Source of the DNA: JAYWAM01 sp043782425
GTDB taxonomy: Bacteria > Pseudomonadota > Gammaproteobacteria > Burkholderiales > Usitatibacteraceae
NCBI GenBank assembly: GCA_043782425.1
Contig: JAYWAM010000220.1
Span: forward strand, 1-13,292
Length of the DNA: 13,292 nucleotides
Direction: 5' to 3'
Position numbers and translations under genes: made by a program. Below, piece after piece: positions 6,810 through 13,292 of this stretch (the stretch's first letter is position 1; every line of letters begins with the position of its first letter). Under the pieces are notes generated by a model that was given only the letters and a program-made list of their open reading frames with translations, was not told the DNA's origin and ran no database searches.

Positions 6810-7658
6810 TCAGAGCGTCACGCTGCCGCGCGCCAGCTCAATGACATCGCCTGCGACATGCACGTTGCGCGACGCATCAATGTCGAGATACAACTGCGAC
6901 GGTCTGCCCACATGCCGGCCTTGCGAGATAATTTTTGAAAGCGGCAACGCGGCGTGGTGTGCGAGAAACCATCCTCCCAGATTGGCGCATGCCGATCCGG
7001 TGGCGGGGTCTTCAAGTATCGCCCCTTTGCCGGGGAAGAAGAAGCGTGCATAGACCTCCTGCCCGGCGTCGTGAAACACGTAAGCCATGCTGTGGCCATC
7101 GACGCTTTTCAGCGCGCCCAGTTTGATACGGGCAGGATCGCAGCGATCCACCGCATCGCGCGACGTCAGCGGAACGATAAGCTGCTCCTTGCCCGCGTTG
7201 ACCCAAAGCGCGCTGGCGCTAATATCGTGCGCTTGCAAACCCAGCATCGCCGCCAGCTCACGTGGCGCGACTCCTGTGTCGCGCCAACTCGGGGCGTTGG
7301 CTTGCAGTTGCCAGCGTTGTTGCGCTGTCGCAATGCAACGCACTGGAATGACACCTGCCTTCATCTCCAGCGTTAACTCGCCCTTGCCTTGCTGTAGGGC
7401 GCTCAGCACAAAAGCTGTCCCGAGAGTGGGGTGTCCGGCGAACGGCATCTCGTAAGCGGGCGTGAAAATACGAACCCGCGCGCTGGCTTTTTCCGAGGGG
7501 AGAATGAAAGTGGTTTCGGAAAGATTGAACTGCAACGCCAGCGCTTGCAGTGTGGTGTCGTCCAGCCCGCGCGCATCCTCAAACACGCAGAGCGGATTGC
7601 CGCTGAGTGCTGCGCCGACAGTGAATACATTGACGATACGAAATGCATACTCAGCCAC
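6810..7658 (-). CDS. PhzF family isomerase-like protein
   Basis: PhzF-fold proteins include the phenazine enzyme PhzF and many isomerases or epimerases of unknown substrate. This 282-residue protein has the paired-domain plan: E48 in NLSETTFI corresponds to the PhzF catalytic glutamate, MPFAGHPTLG (71-80) is the conserved loop, and DPATGSACANLGG marks the second domain. No other phenazine gene is nearby, so phenazine synthesis is unlikely and the substrate is unknown. The start is GTG 7658, inside the last codons of mpl (8-nt overlap). AAGGAG about 8 nt upstream lies within mpl, so translation is probably coupled. It is the last gene of the ybiT-DUF486-mpl run. I see no clear terminator after it. 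Confidence 0.92.
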   Translation of the reverse strand: MAEYAFRIVNVFTVGAALSGNPLCVFEDARGLDDTTLQALALQFNLSETTFILPSEKASARVRIFTPAYEMPFAGHPTLGTAFVLSALQQGKGELTLEMKAGVIPVRCIATAQQRWQLQANAPSWRDTGVAPRELAAMLGLQAHDISASALWVNAGKEQLIVPLTSRDAVDRCDPARIKLGALKSVDGHSMAYVFHDAGQEVYARFFFPGKGAILEDPATGSACANLGGWFLAHHAALPLSKIISQGRHVGRPSQLYLDIDASRNVHVAGDVIELARGSVTL

Positions 7659-9033
7659 CGTGGGTCTCCTTCAATTTTTCGAGCAGGCGGCCATGAATAT
7701 TACCGAAGCTGCCGTTGCTCATGATAAGCACATGGTCGCTAGGGCGCAGCGTCAGCAGCATGGCTTGCAGCATGGCGTCCAGGTCGGAAAAAGCCGCGAC
7801 GCGCGCGCTGATCGGCTGTAGCGCCTCTCCCGCATCCCAGCCGAGGTTATTGGCGTAGCAGTAAGTGAAATTGGCTTCACGCAAACTGTTGGGCAGCGCC
7901 GCGCGCATGGCGCCCAGCTTCATGGTGTTGGTGCGCGGTTCAAGCACGGCGATGATGCGCGCGTTGCTGTCGCCCTGGCCGTTGATTTTGGCGCGCAGTC
8001 CGGCGATGGTGGCGCGGATGGCGGTGGGGTGGTGCGCGAAATCGTCGTAGACAGTAATGCCGTTGACCGTGCCGCGCACTTCCATGCGGCGTTTCACGTT
8101 GTCGAATTTCGCCAGCGCTTCAAGGCTCACTTTCACCGGCACACCGGCATGGCGTGCAGCGGCGATGGCGGCGACGGCGTTGAGGCGGTTGTGCGTCCCG
8201 CTGAGGCTCCATGCCACTGTGCCCAGCAACTCGCCGTCGAGCGACACCACGAAGCCGCCGTTACGGTCGATGGCGCCTATGCTCCATCCGCCCTGGGTCA
8301 GGCTGGCGCCGAAGCGCTCAAGCGGCGTCCAGCAGCCTAGTGCAAGGGCTTTAGCGATGTGCGCATCTTCACCGTTGGCGACGATCAGTCCGTTGCCGGG
8401 AATGGTGCGCACCAGGTGGTGAAACTGTGTTTCGATGGCCTCGACATCGGGAAAAATATCGGCATGATCGTATTCGAGATTGTTGAGGATGGCGGTACGC
8501 GGACGGTAGTGAACAAACTTGGAACGCTTGTCGAAGAACGCCGAGTCGTATTCATCGGCCTCGACCACGAAGAACGCCGAATCGGTGAGGCGCGCCGAGA
8601 CACCGAAATTGTTCGGCACGCCGCCGATGAGAAAGCCAGGTTTGAGTCCGGCGTATTCGAGTATCCAGGCGAGGATGGCCGAGGTTGTAGTTTTGCCGTG
8701 CGTGCCTGCAACGGCGAGCACCCAGCGTTGCTTGAGGATATTGCGTCTGAGCCAATCCGGGCCGGAAATGTAGGCTTCGCCACGATTGAGGATGGCTTCG
8801 ACCAGAGGATTGCCGCGCGCCAGGGCGTTGCCGATGACGAACACATCGGGCTTGAGCTCAATCTGCTGCGCGTCATAACCTTCAATCAGCTCAATGCCGA
8901 GCGTGCGCAACTGATCGGACATGGGCGGATAAACGTTGGCGTCACAGCCGCTGACAGTATGGCCTGCTTGCTTGGCGATGGCGGCGATACCACCCATGAA
9001 AGTGCCACAGATACCGAGGATGTGGAGGTGCAT
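7651..9033 (-). CDS. mpl: UDP-N-acetylmuramate:L-alanyl-gamma-D-glutamyl-meso-diaminopimelate ligase
   Basis: Mpl re-attaches the recycled tripeptide L-Ala-gamma-D-Glu-meso-DAP to UDP-MurNAc using ATP, bypassing MurC, MurD and MurE. The 460 residues match the family. The N-terminal Rossmann-like domain starts MHLHILGICGTFMGG, the ATP loop is GTHGKTTT (110-117), and the central domain carries EADEYDSAFFDKRSKF (158-173) and NNLEYDHADIF (184-194), which distinguish Mpl from MurC. The C-terminal domain has YDDFAHHPTAIRATI. The ATG lies 18 nt after the DUF486 gene and has a weak Shine-Dalgarno. With anmK and the M23 endopeptidase, this is the second recycling enzyme in the window, though in a separate transcription unit. 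Its presence implies meso-DAP peptidoglycan. Confidence 0.96.
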   Translation of the reverse strand: MHLHILGICGTFMGGIAAIAKQAGHTVSGCDANVYPPMSDQLRTLGIELIEGYDAQQIELKPDVFVIGNALARGNPLVEAILNRGEAYISGPDWLRRNILKQRWVLAVAGTHGKTTTSAILAWILEYAGLKPGFLIGGVPNNFGVSARLTDSAFFVVEADEYDSAFFDKRSKFVHYRPRTAILNNLEYDHADIFPDVEAIETQFHHLVRTIPGNGLIVANGEDAHIAKALALGCWTPLERFGASLTQGGWSIGAIDRNGGFVVSLDGELLGTVAWSLSGTHNRLNAVAAIAAARHAGVPVKVSLEALAKFDNVKRRMEVRGTVNGITVYDDFAHHPTAIRATIAGLRAKINGQGDSNARIIAVLEPRTNTMKLGAMRAALPNSLREANFTYCYANNLGWDAGEALQPISARVAAFSDLDAMLQAMLLTLRPSDHVLIMSNGSFGNIHGRLLEKLKETHGG

Positions 9034-9051
9034 AGCTGTTACCCGGTTGGC

Positions 9052-9408
9052 CTAATTCTTGAAAATAAAATACACCGCGCCCATCAGGCACAGTCCAGCC
9101 CACAGGTAGTTCCACTTGAGGGGCTGGTCCATATAAAAAATCGCAAACGGCACGAACACCGCAAGCGTAATCACTTCTTGCAGAATTTTAAGCTGCGCCA
9201 GATTCATCACGCTAAAGCCGATGCGGTTGGCGGGCACCTGCAACAAATACTCGAACAGCGCAATGCCCCAGCTTAGCAGCGCGGCAATGATCCACGGCTT
9301 GGCGCCGAGATTTTTCAAGTGCCCGTACCAGGCGAAAGTCATGAACACGTTCGATGCGATGAGCAGCAGCGTGGTGCTGGTAAGCGTCTGCGCGAACGAC
9401 AGATTCAT
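9052..9408 (-). CDS. DUF486 (DMT-type) four-helix membrane protein
   Basis: This 118-residue protein is almost entirely membrane-embedded, with four helices at about 9-29, 37-57, 70-92 and 99-116. Conserved family features are the FMTFAWYGHLK stretch after helix 1, EYLLQVPANRIG between helices 2 and 3, and LKILQEVITL in helix 3. It belongs to the DUF486 family, related to small drug/metabolite transporters. Substrate and role are unknown; small DMT proteins usually work as dimers. It is in a tight minus-strand run, 9 nt after ybiT and 18 nt before mpl, with only a weak Shine-Dalgarno, so its translation may depend on that of ybiT. Its position before mpl does not prove a link to cell-wall recycling. 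Confidence 0.9.
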   Translation of the reverse strand: MNLSFAQTLTSTTLLLIASNVFMTFAWYGHLKNLGAKPWIIAALLSWGIALFEYLLQVPANRIGFSVMNLAQLKILQEVITLAVFVPFAIFYMDQPLKWNYLWAGLCLMGAVYFIFKN

Positions 9409-9417
9409 AATGCCTGC

Positions 9418-11043
9418 TTAAACCTCTATGCCCTGGCTGTGCAAATACTCGTCATAGCTGCCGTGATAATCGCGCACCCCTTCTGGCGTGATCTCGATAA
9501 TGCGCGACGCCAGCGAGCCGACAAATTCGCGGTCGTGCGATACAAAAATCAGCGTGCCCTGGTATTTCTCCAGCGCGGTGTTGAGCGACTCGATCGATTC
9601 CATGTCCATATGATTGGTGGGCTCATCCATCAGCATCACGTTGGGCTTTTGCAGGATGAGCTTGCCAAACAGCATGCGGCCTTGCTCGCCGCCGGAAATC
9701 ACTTTTACGCTTTTTTTGGTGTCATCGCCGGAGAACAACAGGCGGCCCAGCGTGGCGCGGATAAGCTGTTCGTCGTCGGCTGCGCTGCGCCAGTAGTCCA
9801 TCCAGTCGAACAACGTCATGTCCTTATCAAAATCGGCGGCGTGATCCTGGGCGAAGTAACCGGGCCGGGCTTTCTCCGCCCACTTGATTTTTCCGGCATC
9901 TGACTCGAGCCCGCCCAGGGAAGCGCCCGCCATACAGCGCAGCAAAGTGGTTTTGCCGATACCGTTGGGGCCGATGATGGCGATTTTTTCTCCGGCCTCG
10001 ACCATCAAATTTAGGCCGCTGAACAGCGGCTTCAACATGCCGGGAAAACCTTTGCTCAGGCTCTGCACCTCTAGCGCATTGCGATGTAGTTTGTCCTTAG
10101 CATCGACTTCAAAGCGGATCCACGGATACTGGCGTGAAGAAGGCCGCACCTCGACGGCTTCGGCCTTGATTTTCTCGATCTTTTTCTGGCGGCTGGTGGC
10201 CTGGCGCGCCTTGGATTTGTTGGCCGAGAAACGCCGCACAAAATCCTGCAAGTCGGCGATGCGTTCCTTCGACTTGGCATTGTCCGAAAGCAGCCGCGCG
10301 CGTGCTTGCGCGGAGGCAAGCATGTAGTCGTCATAGCTGCCCGGATAGATGCGGATTTCGCCGTAATCCAGATCCGCCATGTGGGTGCACACCGAATTCA
10401 GGAAGTGGCGGTCGTGGGAAATAATAATCATCGTGGACTGGCGCGCGTTGAGCACGTCTTCCAGCCAGCGTATGGTGTTGATGTCGAGGTTATTGGTCGG
10501 CTCGTCGAGCAGCAGAATGTCTGGATCGGAGAACAACGCTTGCGCCAGCAACACACGCAACTTGAAGCCCGGCGCCACCGCGCTCATCGGCCCGTTATGC
10601 AGGCTGGTCGGCAGGCCCAGACCCAGCAACAACTCACCGGCGCGCGCCTCGGCGGAGTAGCCGTCGTATTCGGCCACGGTAGCTTCGAGATCGGCGGCGC
10701 GCAGGTACTCCTCTTCAGTGGCGTCGGGGTTGGCGTATATCGCATCGCGCTCGCTGATGGCGTCCCACAACTCTTCGTGGCCCATCATCACCACATTGAG
10801 CACGCGCTCGTTTTCAAAAGCAAACTGATCCTGGCGCAGTTTGCCCAGACGTTCGTTTTTATCTATGGCGACTTCGCCCGCCGATTGTTCCAGCTCGCCG
10901 CCGAGGATTTTCATGAAAGTCGATTTGCCGCAGCCGTTGGCACCGATCAAGCCATAGCGATTGCCTTCACCAAATTTGACCGAAACATTTTCGAACAGCG
11001 GTTTCGCGCCGAACTGGATGGTAATGCCGGAAGTAACGATCAT
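9418..11043 (-). CDS. ybiT: ABC-F family ATPase YbiT
   Basis: ABC-F proteins are cytosolic twin-ATPase factors that bind the ribosomal E site; YbiT is one of the four E. coli paralogues. The 541 residues align from memory along nearly the whole E. coli protein. NBD1 has Walker A GANGCGKS (34-41), Walker B ILLLDEP (176-182) and switch H210. Its signature is VAPGFKLR (156-163) instead of LSGGxxxR, which is also the case in E. coli YbiT. The linker (about 240-320) is basic and helical. NBD2 has GPNGIGKT (358-365), a normal ISGGEQGR signature (449-456), VMLMDEP (469-475) and H503. There are no membrane helices, so it is not a transporter. The ATG at 11043 lacks a Shine-Dalgarno. The gene heads the ybiT-DUF486-mpl-phzF run. 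Confidence 0.95.
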   Translation of the reverse strand: MIVTSGITIQFGAKPLFENVSVKFGEGNRYGLIGANGCGKSTFMKILGGELEQSAGEVAIDKNERLGKLRQDQFAFENERVLNVVMMGHEELWDAISERDAIYANPDATEEEYLRAADLEATVAEYDGYSAEARAGELLLGLGLPTSLHNGPMSAVAPGFKLRVLLAQALFSDPDILLLDEPTNNLDINTIRWLEDVLNARQSTMIIISHDRHFLNSVCTHMADLDYGEIRIYPGSYDDYMLASAQARARLLSDNAKSKERIADLQDFVRRFSANKSKARQATSRQKKIEKIKAEAVEVRPSSRQYPWIRFEVDAKDKLHRNALEVQSLSKGFPGMLKPLFSGLNLMVEAGEKIAIIGPNGIGKTTLLRCMAGASLGGLESDAGKIKWAEKARPGYFAQDHAADFDKDMTLFDWMDYWRSAADDEQLIRATLGRLLFSGDDTKKSVKVISGGEQGRMLFGKLILQKPNVMLMDEPTNHMDMESIESLNTALEKYQGTLIFVSHDREFVGSLASRIIEITPEGVRDYHGSYDEYLHSQGIEV

Positions 11044-11070
11044 CAGGAGGCGCCGGGGAAATGTTGCAAA

Positions 11071-11092
11071 GCCGCAATTTTAGCATTGCGGC
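11071..11092 (-). promoter_or_regulatory. Extended -10 promoter of ybiT embedded in an inverted repeat
   Basis: On the minus strand TAAAAT (11077-11082, 5 of 6 to TATAAT) is preceded by TGC, an extended -10 element; no good -35 is seen. Transcription would start near 11070, about 27 nt before the ATG. The box sits inside a perfect inverted repeat, GCCGCAAT (11071-11078) and ATTGCGGC (11085-11092), with a 6-nt spacer. The arms could be a repressor site. The spacer arrangement does not look like a terminator. Confidence 0.4.
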
Positions 11093-11174
11093 GGCTGACG
11101 ACTGACGATTGACGTTTACAGGGGCGCGATTCAAACTGGCTCTTCTAATCCGCCATCCATCACACCCGCCAACT

Positions 11175-12176
11175 ATGAATCTCGCCCCATTCCTAAAAAA
11201 CCTGACTCTCTCCATTCTCGCAATGCTCCTGATCCTCACATTGCTTGTCGTGACGGCAGTCATGTGGATGAGCGCAATGCCCGGCACTCCCACGCCTGCG
11301 CAAAATAACCTCAGCGACAAAGCGCTTGCGGAGCGGCTTGAATCGCATGTCAAAGCCCTGGCGTACGAACGCAATGTGAGGCATGCGGACACGCTTGATC
11401 GCGCTGCGGCTTACATTGAAAATGAGCTCAAGCGCTACGGCTATGAAGTGACATCGCAGTGGTTCGATACTGCGGGGGTGCGGGTGCGCAATCTGGTCGC
11501 GACTGTCCCCGCAGAGCTGACGGATGCGCCGCTCGTGGTGGTGGGCGCGCATTACGATAGTGCGCCGGGCACCCCTGGGGCGGACGACAATGCTTCCGGT
11601 GTTGCGGGCCTGCTGGAGATTGCGCGCGAGCTGAAAAGCAGCAATGCGCTGCGTAGCAAGGAAATTCGGCTGGTGTTTTTTAGCAATGAAGAACCGCCGT
11701 ACTTTCGCACGCAATTTATGGGCAGTTATCGCTATGCCGACATGCTGGTGCGCGAGCGCCGTGCGGTGGAGGCCATGCTATCCCTGGAAATGCTCGGCTA
11801 TTACTGCGATGAGCCGGGCTGCCAGCGATATCCTTTTCCGCTCTCGCTTGCCTTTCCAGATCGTGGCAACTTCATTGGCTTCGTGGGCAATATCGCTTCG
11901 CGCAATCTGACGCGGCGGGTTGTTGAACGCTTTCGCCGCCACGCATCCATCGCGTCCGAAGGTGTCAGCGCACCGGCGTTTATTCCAGGCATTGATTATT
12001 CCGATCAGCAATGGTTCTGGGCATTTGGCTATCCTGCTGTCATGGTCACCGATACCTCGTTCATGCGCTACTCACATTACCACCGGCCGACCGATACGCC
12101 AGAAAAGCTCGACTACCGGCGCATGAGTCAGGCAGTCGAGGCGCTGGCGAAAACAATTGCGGACCTTGCTGCCTAG
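11175..12176 (+). CDS. Membrane-anchored M28 family zinc metallopeptidase
   Basis: M28 enzymes are two-zinc exopeptidases, mostly aminopeptidases. From ATG 11175 the protein has 333 residues: a hydrophobic N-terminal anchor (about 10-32), a linker, and the catalytic domain (about 65-330) facing the periplasm. All expected site residues are present: H126 in GAHYDS, D137/D138 in GADDNASG, E172/E173 in SNEEPP, E205 in LSLEMLGYY, and H303 in HYHRPTDTPEKLDY. It is therefore probably active; the substrate is unknown. The frame is open up to a TTG at 11109, but MNLAPFLKNL gives the normal short tail before the anchor. No Shine-Dalgarno is seen for either start. The gene is divergent from ybiT and followed by the hairpin element at 12176-12355. 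Confidence 0.9.
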   Translation: MNLAPFLKNLTLSILAMLLILTLLVVTAVMWMSAMPGTPTPAQNNLSDKALAERLESHVKALAYERNVRHADTLDRAAAYIENELKRYGYEVTSQWFDTAGVRVRNLVATVPAELTDAPLVVVGAHYDSAPGTPGADDNASGVAGLLEIARELKSSNALRSKEIRLVFFSNEEPPYFRTQFMGSYRYADMLVRERRAVEAMLSLEMLGYYCDEPGCQRYPFPLSLAFPDRGNFIGFVGNIASRNLTRRVVERFRRHASIASEGVSAPAFIPGIDYSDQQWFWAFGYPAVMVTDTSFMRYSHYHRPTDTPEKLDYRRMSQAVEALAKTIADLAA

Positions 12177-12355
12177 TTTCGGGATAACTGCTCAGCCATC
12201 AAATACAATGGAACGCAGATGACACTGATGAATATGATGAGCGCAGATAACGATAAATACTCAGAAATCAAACAAGAAAAATCTTATTTAATCATAATTA
12301 TCGGCGTCATCTGCGTTCTATTTTTTAGCTGCTGAGTAGTTACGTTTCGGGATAA
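12176..12355. repeat. MITE-like inverted-repeat element with 12-bp flanking direct repeats
   Basis: Exact direct repeats GTTTCGGGATAA at 12176-12187 and 12344-12355 flank 157 bp of palindromic, AT-rich sequence. TAACTGCTCAGC (12185-12196) pairs with GCTGAGTAGTTA (12331-12342) with one G-T pair, and GAACGCAGATGAC (12211-12223) pairs perfectly with GTCATCTGCGTTC (12306-12318). The inner arms continue imperfectly to 12248 and 12281: 29 Watson-Crick and 3 G-T pairs over 38 positions. The element fills the space between the convergent M28 and GST genes. The left direct repeat begins in the M28 stop codon, and the right one encodes the last residues of the GST (YYPET). It has no ORF and no transposase. 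GCAGATGA-type repeats of this kind are dispersed in many bacterial genomes. Insertion with target duplication is an inference. Confidence 0.65.
12211..12326 (+). terminator. Long hairpin with T-run, likely terminator of the M28 gene
   Basis: The 38-nt arms 12211-12248 and 12281-12318 form a long imperfect hairpin, followed on the plus strand by TATTTTTT (12319-12326). It begins 34 nt after the M28 stop and could terminate that transcript. On the minus strand the same structure follows the GST gene but lacks a comparable T-run. Confidence 0.5.
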
Positions 12356-13044
12356 TATTTCGCCTTCATGCGTCGGCAAAAAGCCTCAAGGTTGGGGTAT
12401 TTCAGCGCATGCTGTTTGAGCGGCGAATCATTCGGCGTCCATAGAATATTGGCGAGCAAGCCGTAGGCCGAGGCGTCGAGTGAGGTGGCTTGTGCGCCCA
12501 TGAAAAATGCCTTGTCCCCGAGAAAATCCGCCAGCGCGGTCAAATCAGTGCAGCCAATGGCATAGATTTCATCGCGACTGTGGCGGCCTATACCGTGACC
12601 CCACAATTCCTTCTTCAGCCCGCGCCGCGCCATGACCGGAACCAGCCATTTCAGCGGTATGGGTAGTGCGCCAAAGAAAGCCGCCTTGGCATGCGGCCAT
12701 CCCCTCTCATCTATCCAGCGGCTGTAAACCACAGCCCAGTAAAGATTTTCTTCGAGCAAGCGGTGAAACGCGAGGCTCACCGCGCGCTCCGCAGGCGATA
12801 AGGGCGCGTCGAGCGGATCACCGTAAGTCGCCTTGAGGTATGCAATGATGAGGCTGGAATCTCCCAGAGTCTTGTCGCCATCCACGATGTAAGGCATTTT
12901 CCCCTTGGGCGACTTCATCATATTGGCGTTGGCAGGCGCCTCGTAAGGCAGCCCCGCCATGCGCAGATAAGTTTCCAGCTTCATACAAAATGGACTGGCG
13001 TTGGGCAAGCCGAAAGCCGGGGTAAACTGATATAACTTGATCAT
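12340..13044 (-). CDS. Glutathione S-transferase family protein (FAXC/metaxin-like)
   Basis: This 234-residue cytosolic protein has the thioredoxin-like GST N-terminal domain (about 1-75) and a helical C-terminal domain. The N-domain shows SPFCMKLETYLRMAGLPYE with C20 at the usual catalytic position, KGKMPYI (47-53, cis-proline loop) and LGDSSLIIAYL (60-70, glutathione-binding SS pair). The spacing and the C-terminal ALKYPNLEAFCRRM pattern fit the bacterial relatives of metaxin/FAXC proteins better than classical detoxifying GSTs. The substrate is unknown. ATG 13044 has GAGGAG about 7 nt upstream and a near-consensus promoter at 13066-13094, so the gene stands alone. Its last five codons lie in the right direct repeat of the hairpin element. 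Confidence 0.9.
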   Translation of the reverse strand: MIKLYQFTPAFGLPNASPFCMKLETYLRMAGLPYEAPANANMMKSPKGKMPYIVDGDKTLGDSSLIIAYLKATYGDPLDAPLSPAERAVSLAFHRLLEENLYWAVVYSRWIDERGWPHAKAAFFGALPIPLKWLVPVMARRGLKKELWGHGIGRHSRDEIYAIGCTDLTALADFLGDKAFFMGAQATSLDASAYGLLANILWTPNDSPLKQHALKYPNLEAFCRRMKAKYYPET

Positions 13045-13065
13045 GGCGTACTCCTCTGGTTGAAC

Positions 13066-13094
13066 CTTATATTGTTGAACCGCTAAGATGTCGA
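13066..13094 (-). promoter_or_regulatory. Sigma-70 promoter of the GST gene
   Basis: On the minus strand TCGACA (13089-13094, 5 of 6) and TATAAG (13066-13071, 5 of 6) are separated by exactly 17 bp. Transcription would start near 13059, giving a leader of about 15 nt that contains the GAGGAG ribosome-binding site. Two exact copies of GTTGAACC on the plus strand (13059-13066 and 13074-13081) flank the -10 box. Confidence 0.65.
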
Positions 13095-13202
13095 AATCGT
13101 GTCAAGAATGCTAGAAATGTTGCGTACCGAGGCCAATATATTCTCATACACAAATAGACCACATCCCCTTTATTGGGAATTCCCTATTGCGCGACAACCC
13201 CA

Positions 13203-13287
13203 CCCTCACCCCAGCCCTCTCCCGCCCAAGCGGGAGAGGGAGTTTTCTCCCTCTCCACCGGAACGGGGGAGAGGGTCGGGGTGAGGG
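13203..13287. repeat. GC-rich cruciform intergenic repeat at the right edge
   Basis: Outer arms CCCTCACCCC (13203-13212) and GGGGTGAGGG (13278-13287) are perfect complements. Inside are two further hairpins: CCCTCTCCCGC (13215-13225) with GCGGGAGAGGG (13230-13240), and CCCTCTCC (13249-13256) with GGAGAGGG (13268-13275). Palindromic elements of the CCCTCACCCC/CCCTCTCCC type are dispersed in many proteobacterial genomes. It lies upstream of the GST gene and may extend beyond the window; the last bases are a G-run. An ATG-initiated frame through it is low-complexity and is not called as a gene. Confidence 0.75.
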
Positions 13288-13292
13288 GGGGG

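Noticed and set aside
8359..9276. 305-residue plus-strand ORF antisense to mpl
   Set aside because: It is a GC-driven shadow of mpl, with no recognisable family and no plausible initiation signal.
11061..11105. 14-codon ORF with AGGAGG 10 nt upstream, before the M28 gene
   Set aside because: It overlaps the ybiT promoter and start region, the AGGAGG is the complement of bases adjoining the ybiT ATG, and there is no sign of conservation or of attenuation.
10306..11112. 268-residue plus-strand ORF antisense to ybiT
   Set aside because: It mirrors conserved YbiT codons and is low in recognisable protein features.
13099..13284. 61-residue ORF at the right edge
   Set aside because: Its second half is translated from the GC-rich palindromic repeat and is low-complexity Pro/Ser/Arg.
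13203..13287. Possible CRISPR array at the right edge
   Set aside because: The repeated blocks are inverted, not direct, and there are no spacers of even length.
1..13292. A new defence, secretion or biosynthetic gene system
   Set aside because: All 14 genes fall in known families with conserved active-site residues or, for the DUF proteins, familiar neighbourhoods; there is no cluster of unknown genes.

Overview
The window looks like ordinary chromosomal DNA of a betaproteobacterium, probably of the Nitrosomonadales (Gallionella/Sideroxydans/Nitrosomonas-like). This placement is an inference from protein families and gene order (M23 peptidase-anmK, erpA, bactofilin, DUF6776-type coiled-coil protein, rplM-rpsI), not from a database search. 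It carries 14 protein-coding genes. I see no tRNA or rRNA gene, no CRISPR array and no transposase or phage gene.

Layout. (1) 33-746, minus: a PsrA-like TetR regulator, with a perfect 20-bp palindrome of PsrA-operator type just upstream. (2) 1122-3512, plus: a membrane-anchored M23 peptidoglycan endopeptidase followed 3 nt later by anmK, ended by a hairpin that can terminate from both sides. (3) 5160-3557, minus: a DUF6776-type coiled-coil membrane protein, a bactofilin and the iron-sulfur carrier erpA. (4) 6155-5324, minus: rplM-rpsI with a clear promoter and terminator. (5) 6279-6695, plus: an OsmC-family protein. (6) 11043-6810, minus: a tight four-gene run ybiT, DUF486 membrane protein, mpl and phzF-like, where phzF starts inside the end of mpl. 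(7) 11175-12176, plus: a membrane-anchored M28 metallopeptidase. (8) 13044-12340, minus: a glutathione S-transferase-like protein with its own promoter.

How the genes fit together. The common theme is the cell envelope. The M23 enzyme cuts peptidoglycan, AnmK returns anhydro-MurNAc to metabolism, and Mpl re-attaches recycled murein tripeptide to UDP-MurNAc. The bactofilin and its coiled-coil membrane partner are probably part of the envelope scaffold. The other genes serve translation (L13, S9, YbiT), iron-sulfur assembly (ErpA) and detoxification (OsmC, GST).

The least ordinary material is non-coding. It comprises the operator-like palindrome before the TetR gene; an AT-rich palindrome before the DUF6776 gene; an inverted repeat centred on the ybiT -10 box; a 157-bp hairpin element flanked by exact 12-bp direct repeats between the M28 and GST genes; and a GC-rich cruciform repeat at the right edge. 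I found no convincing new multi-gene system.
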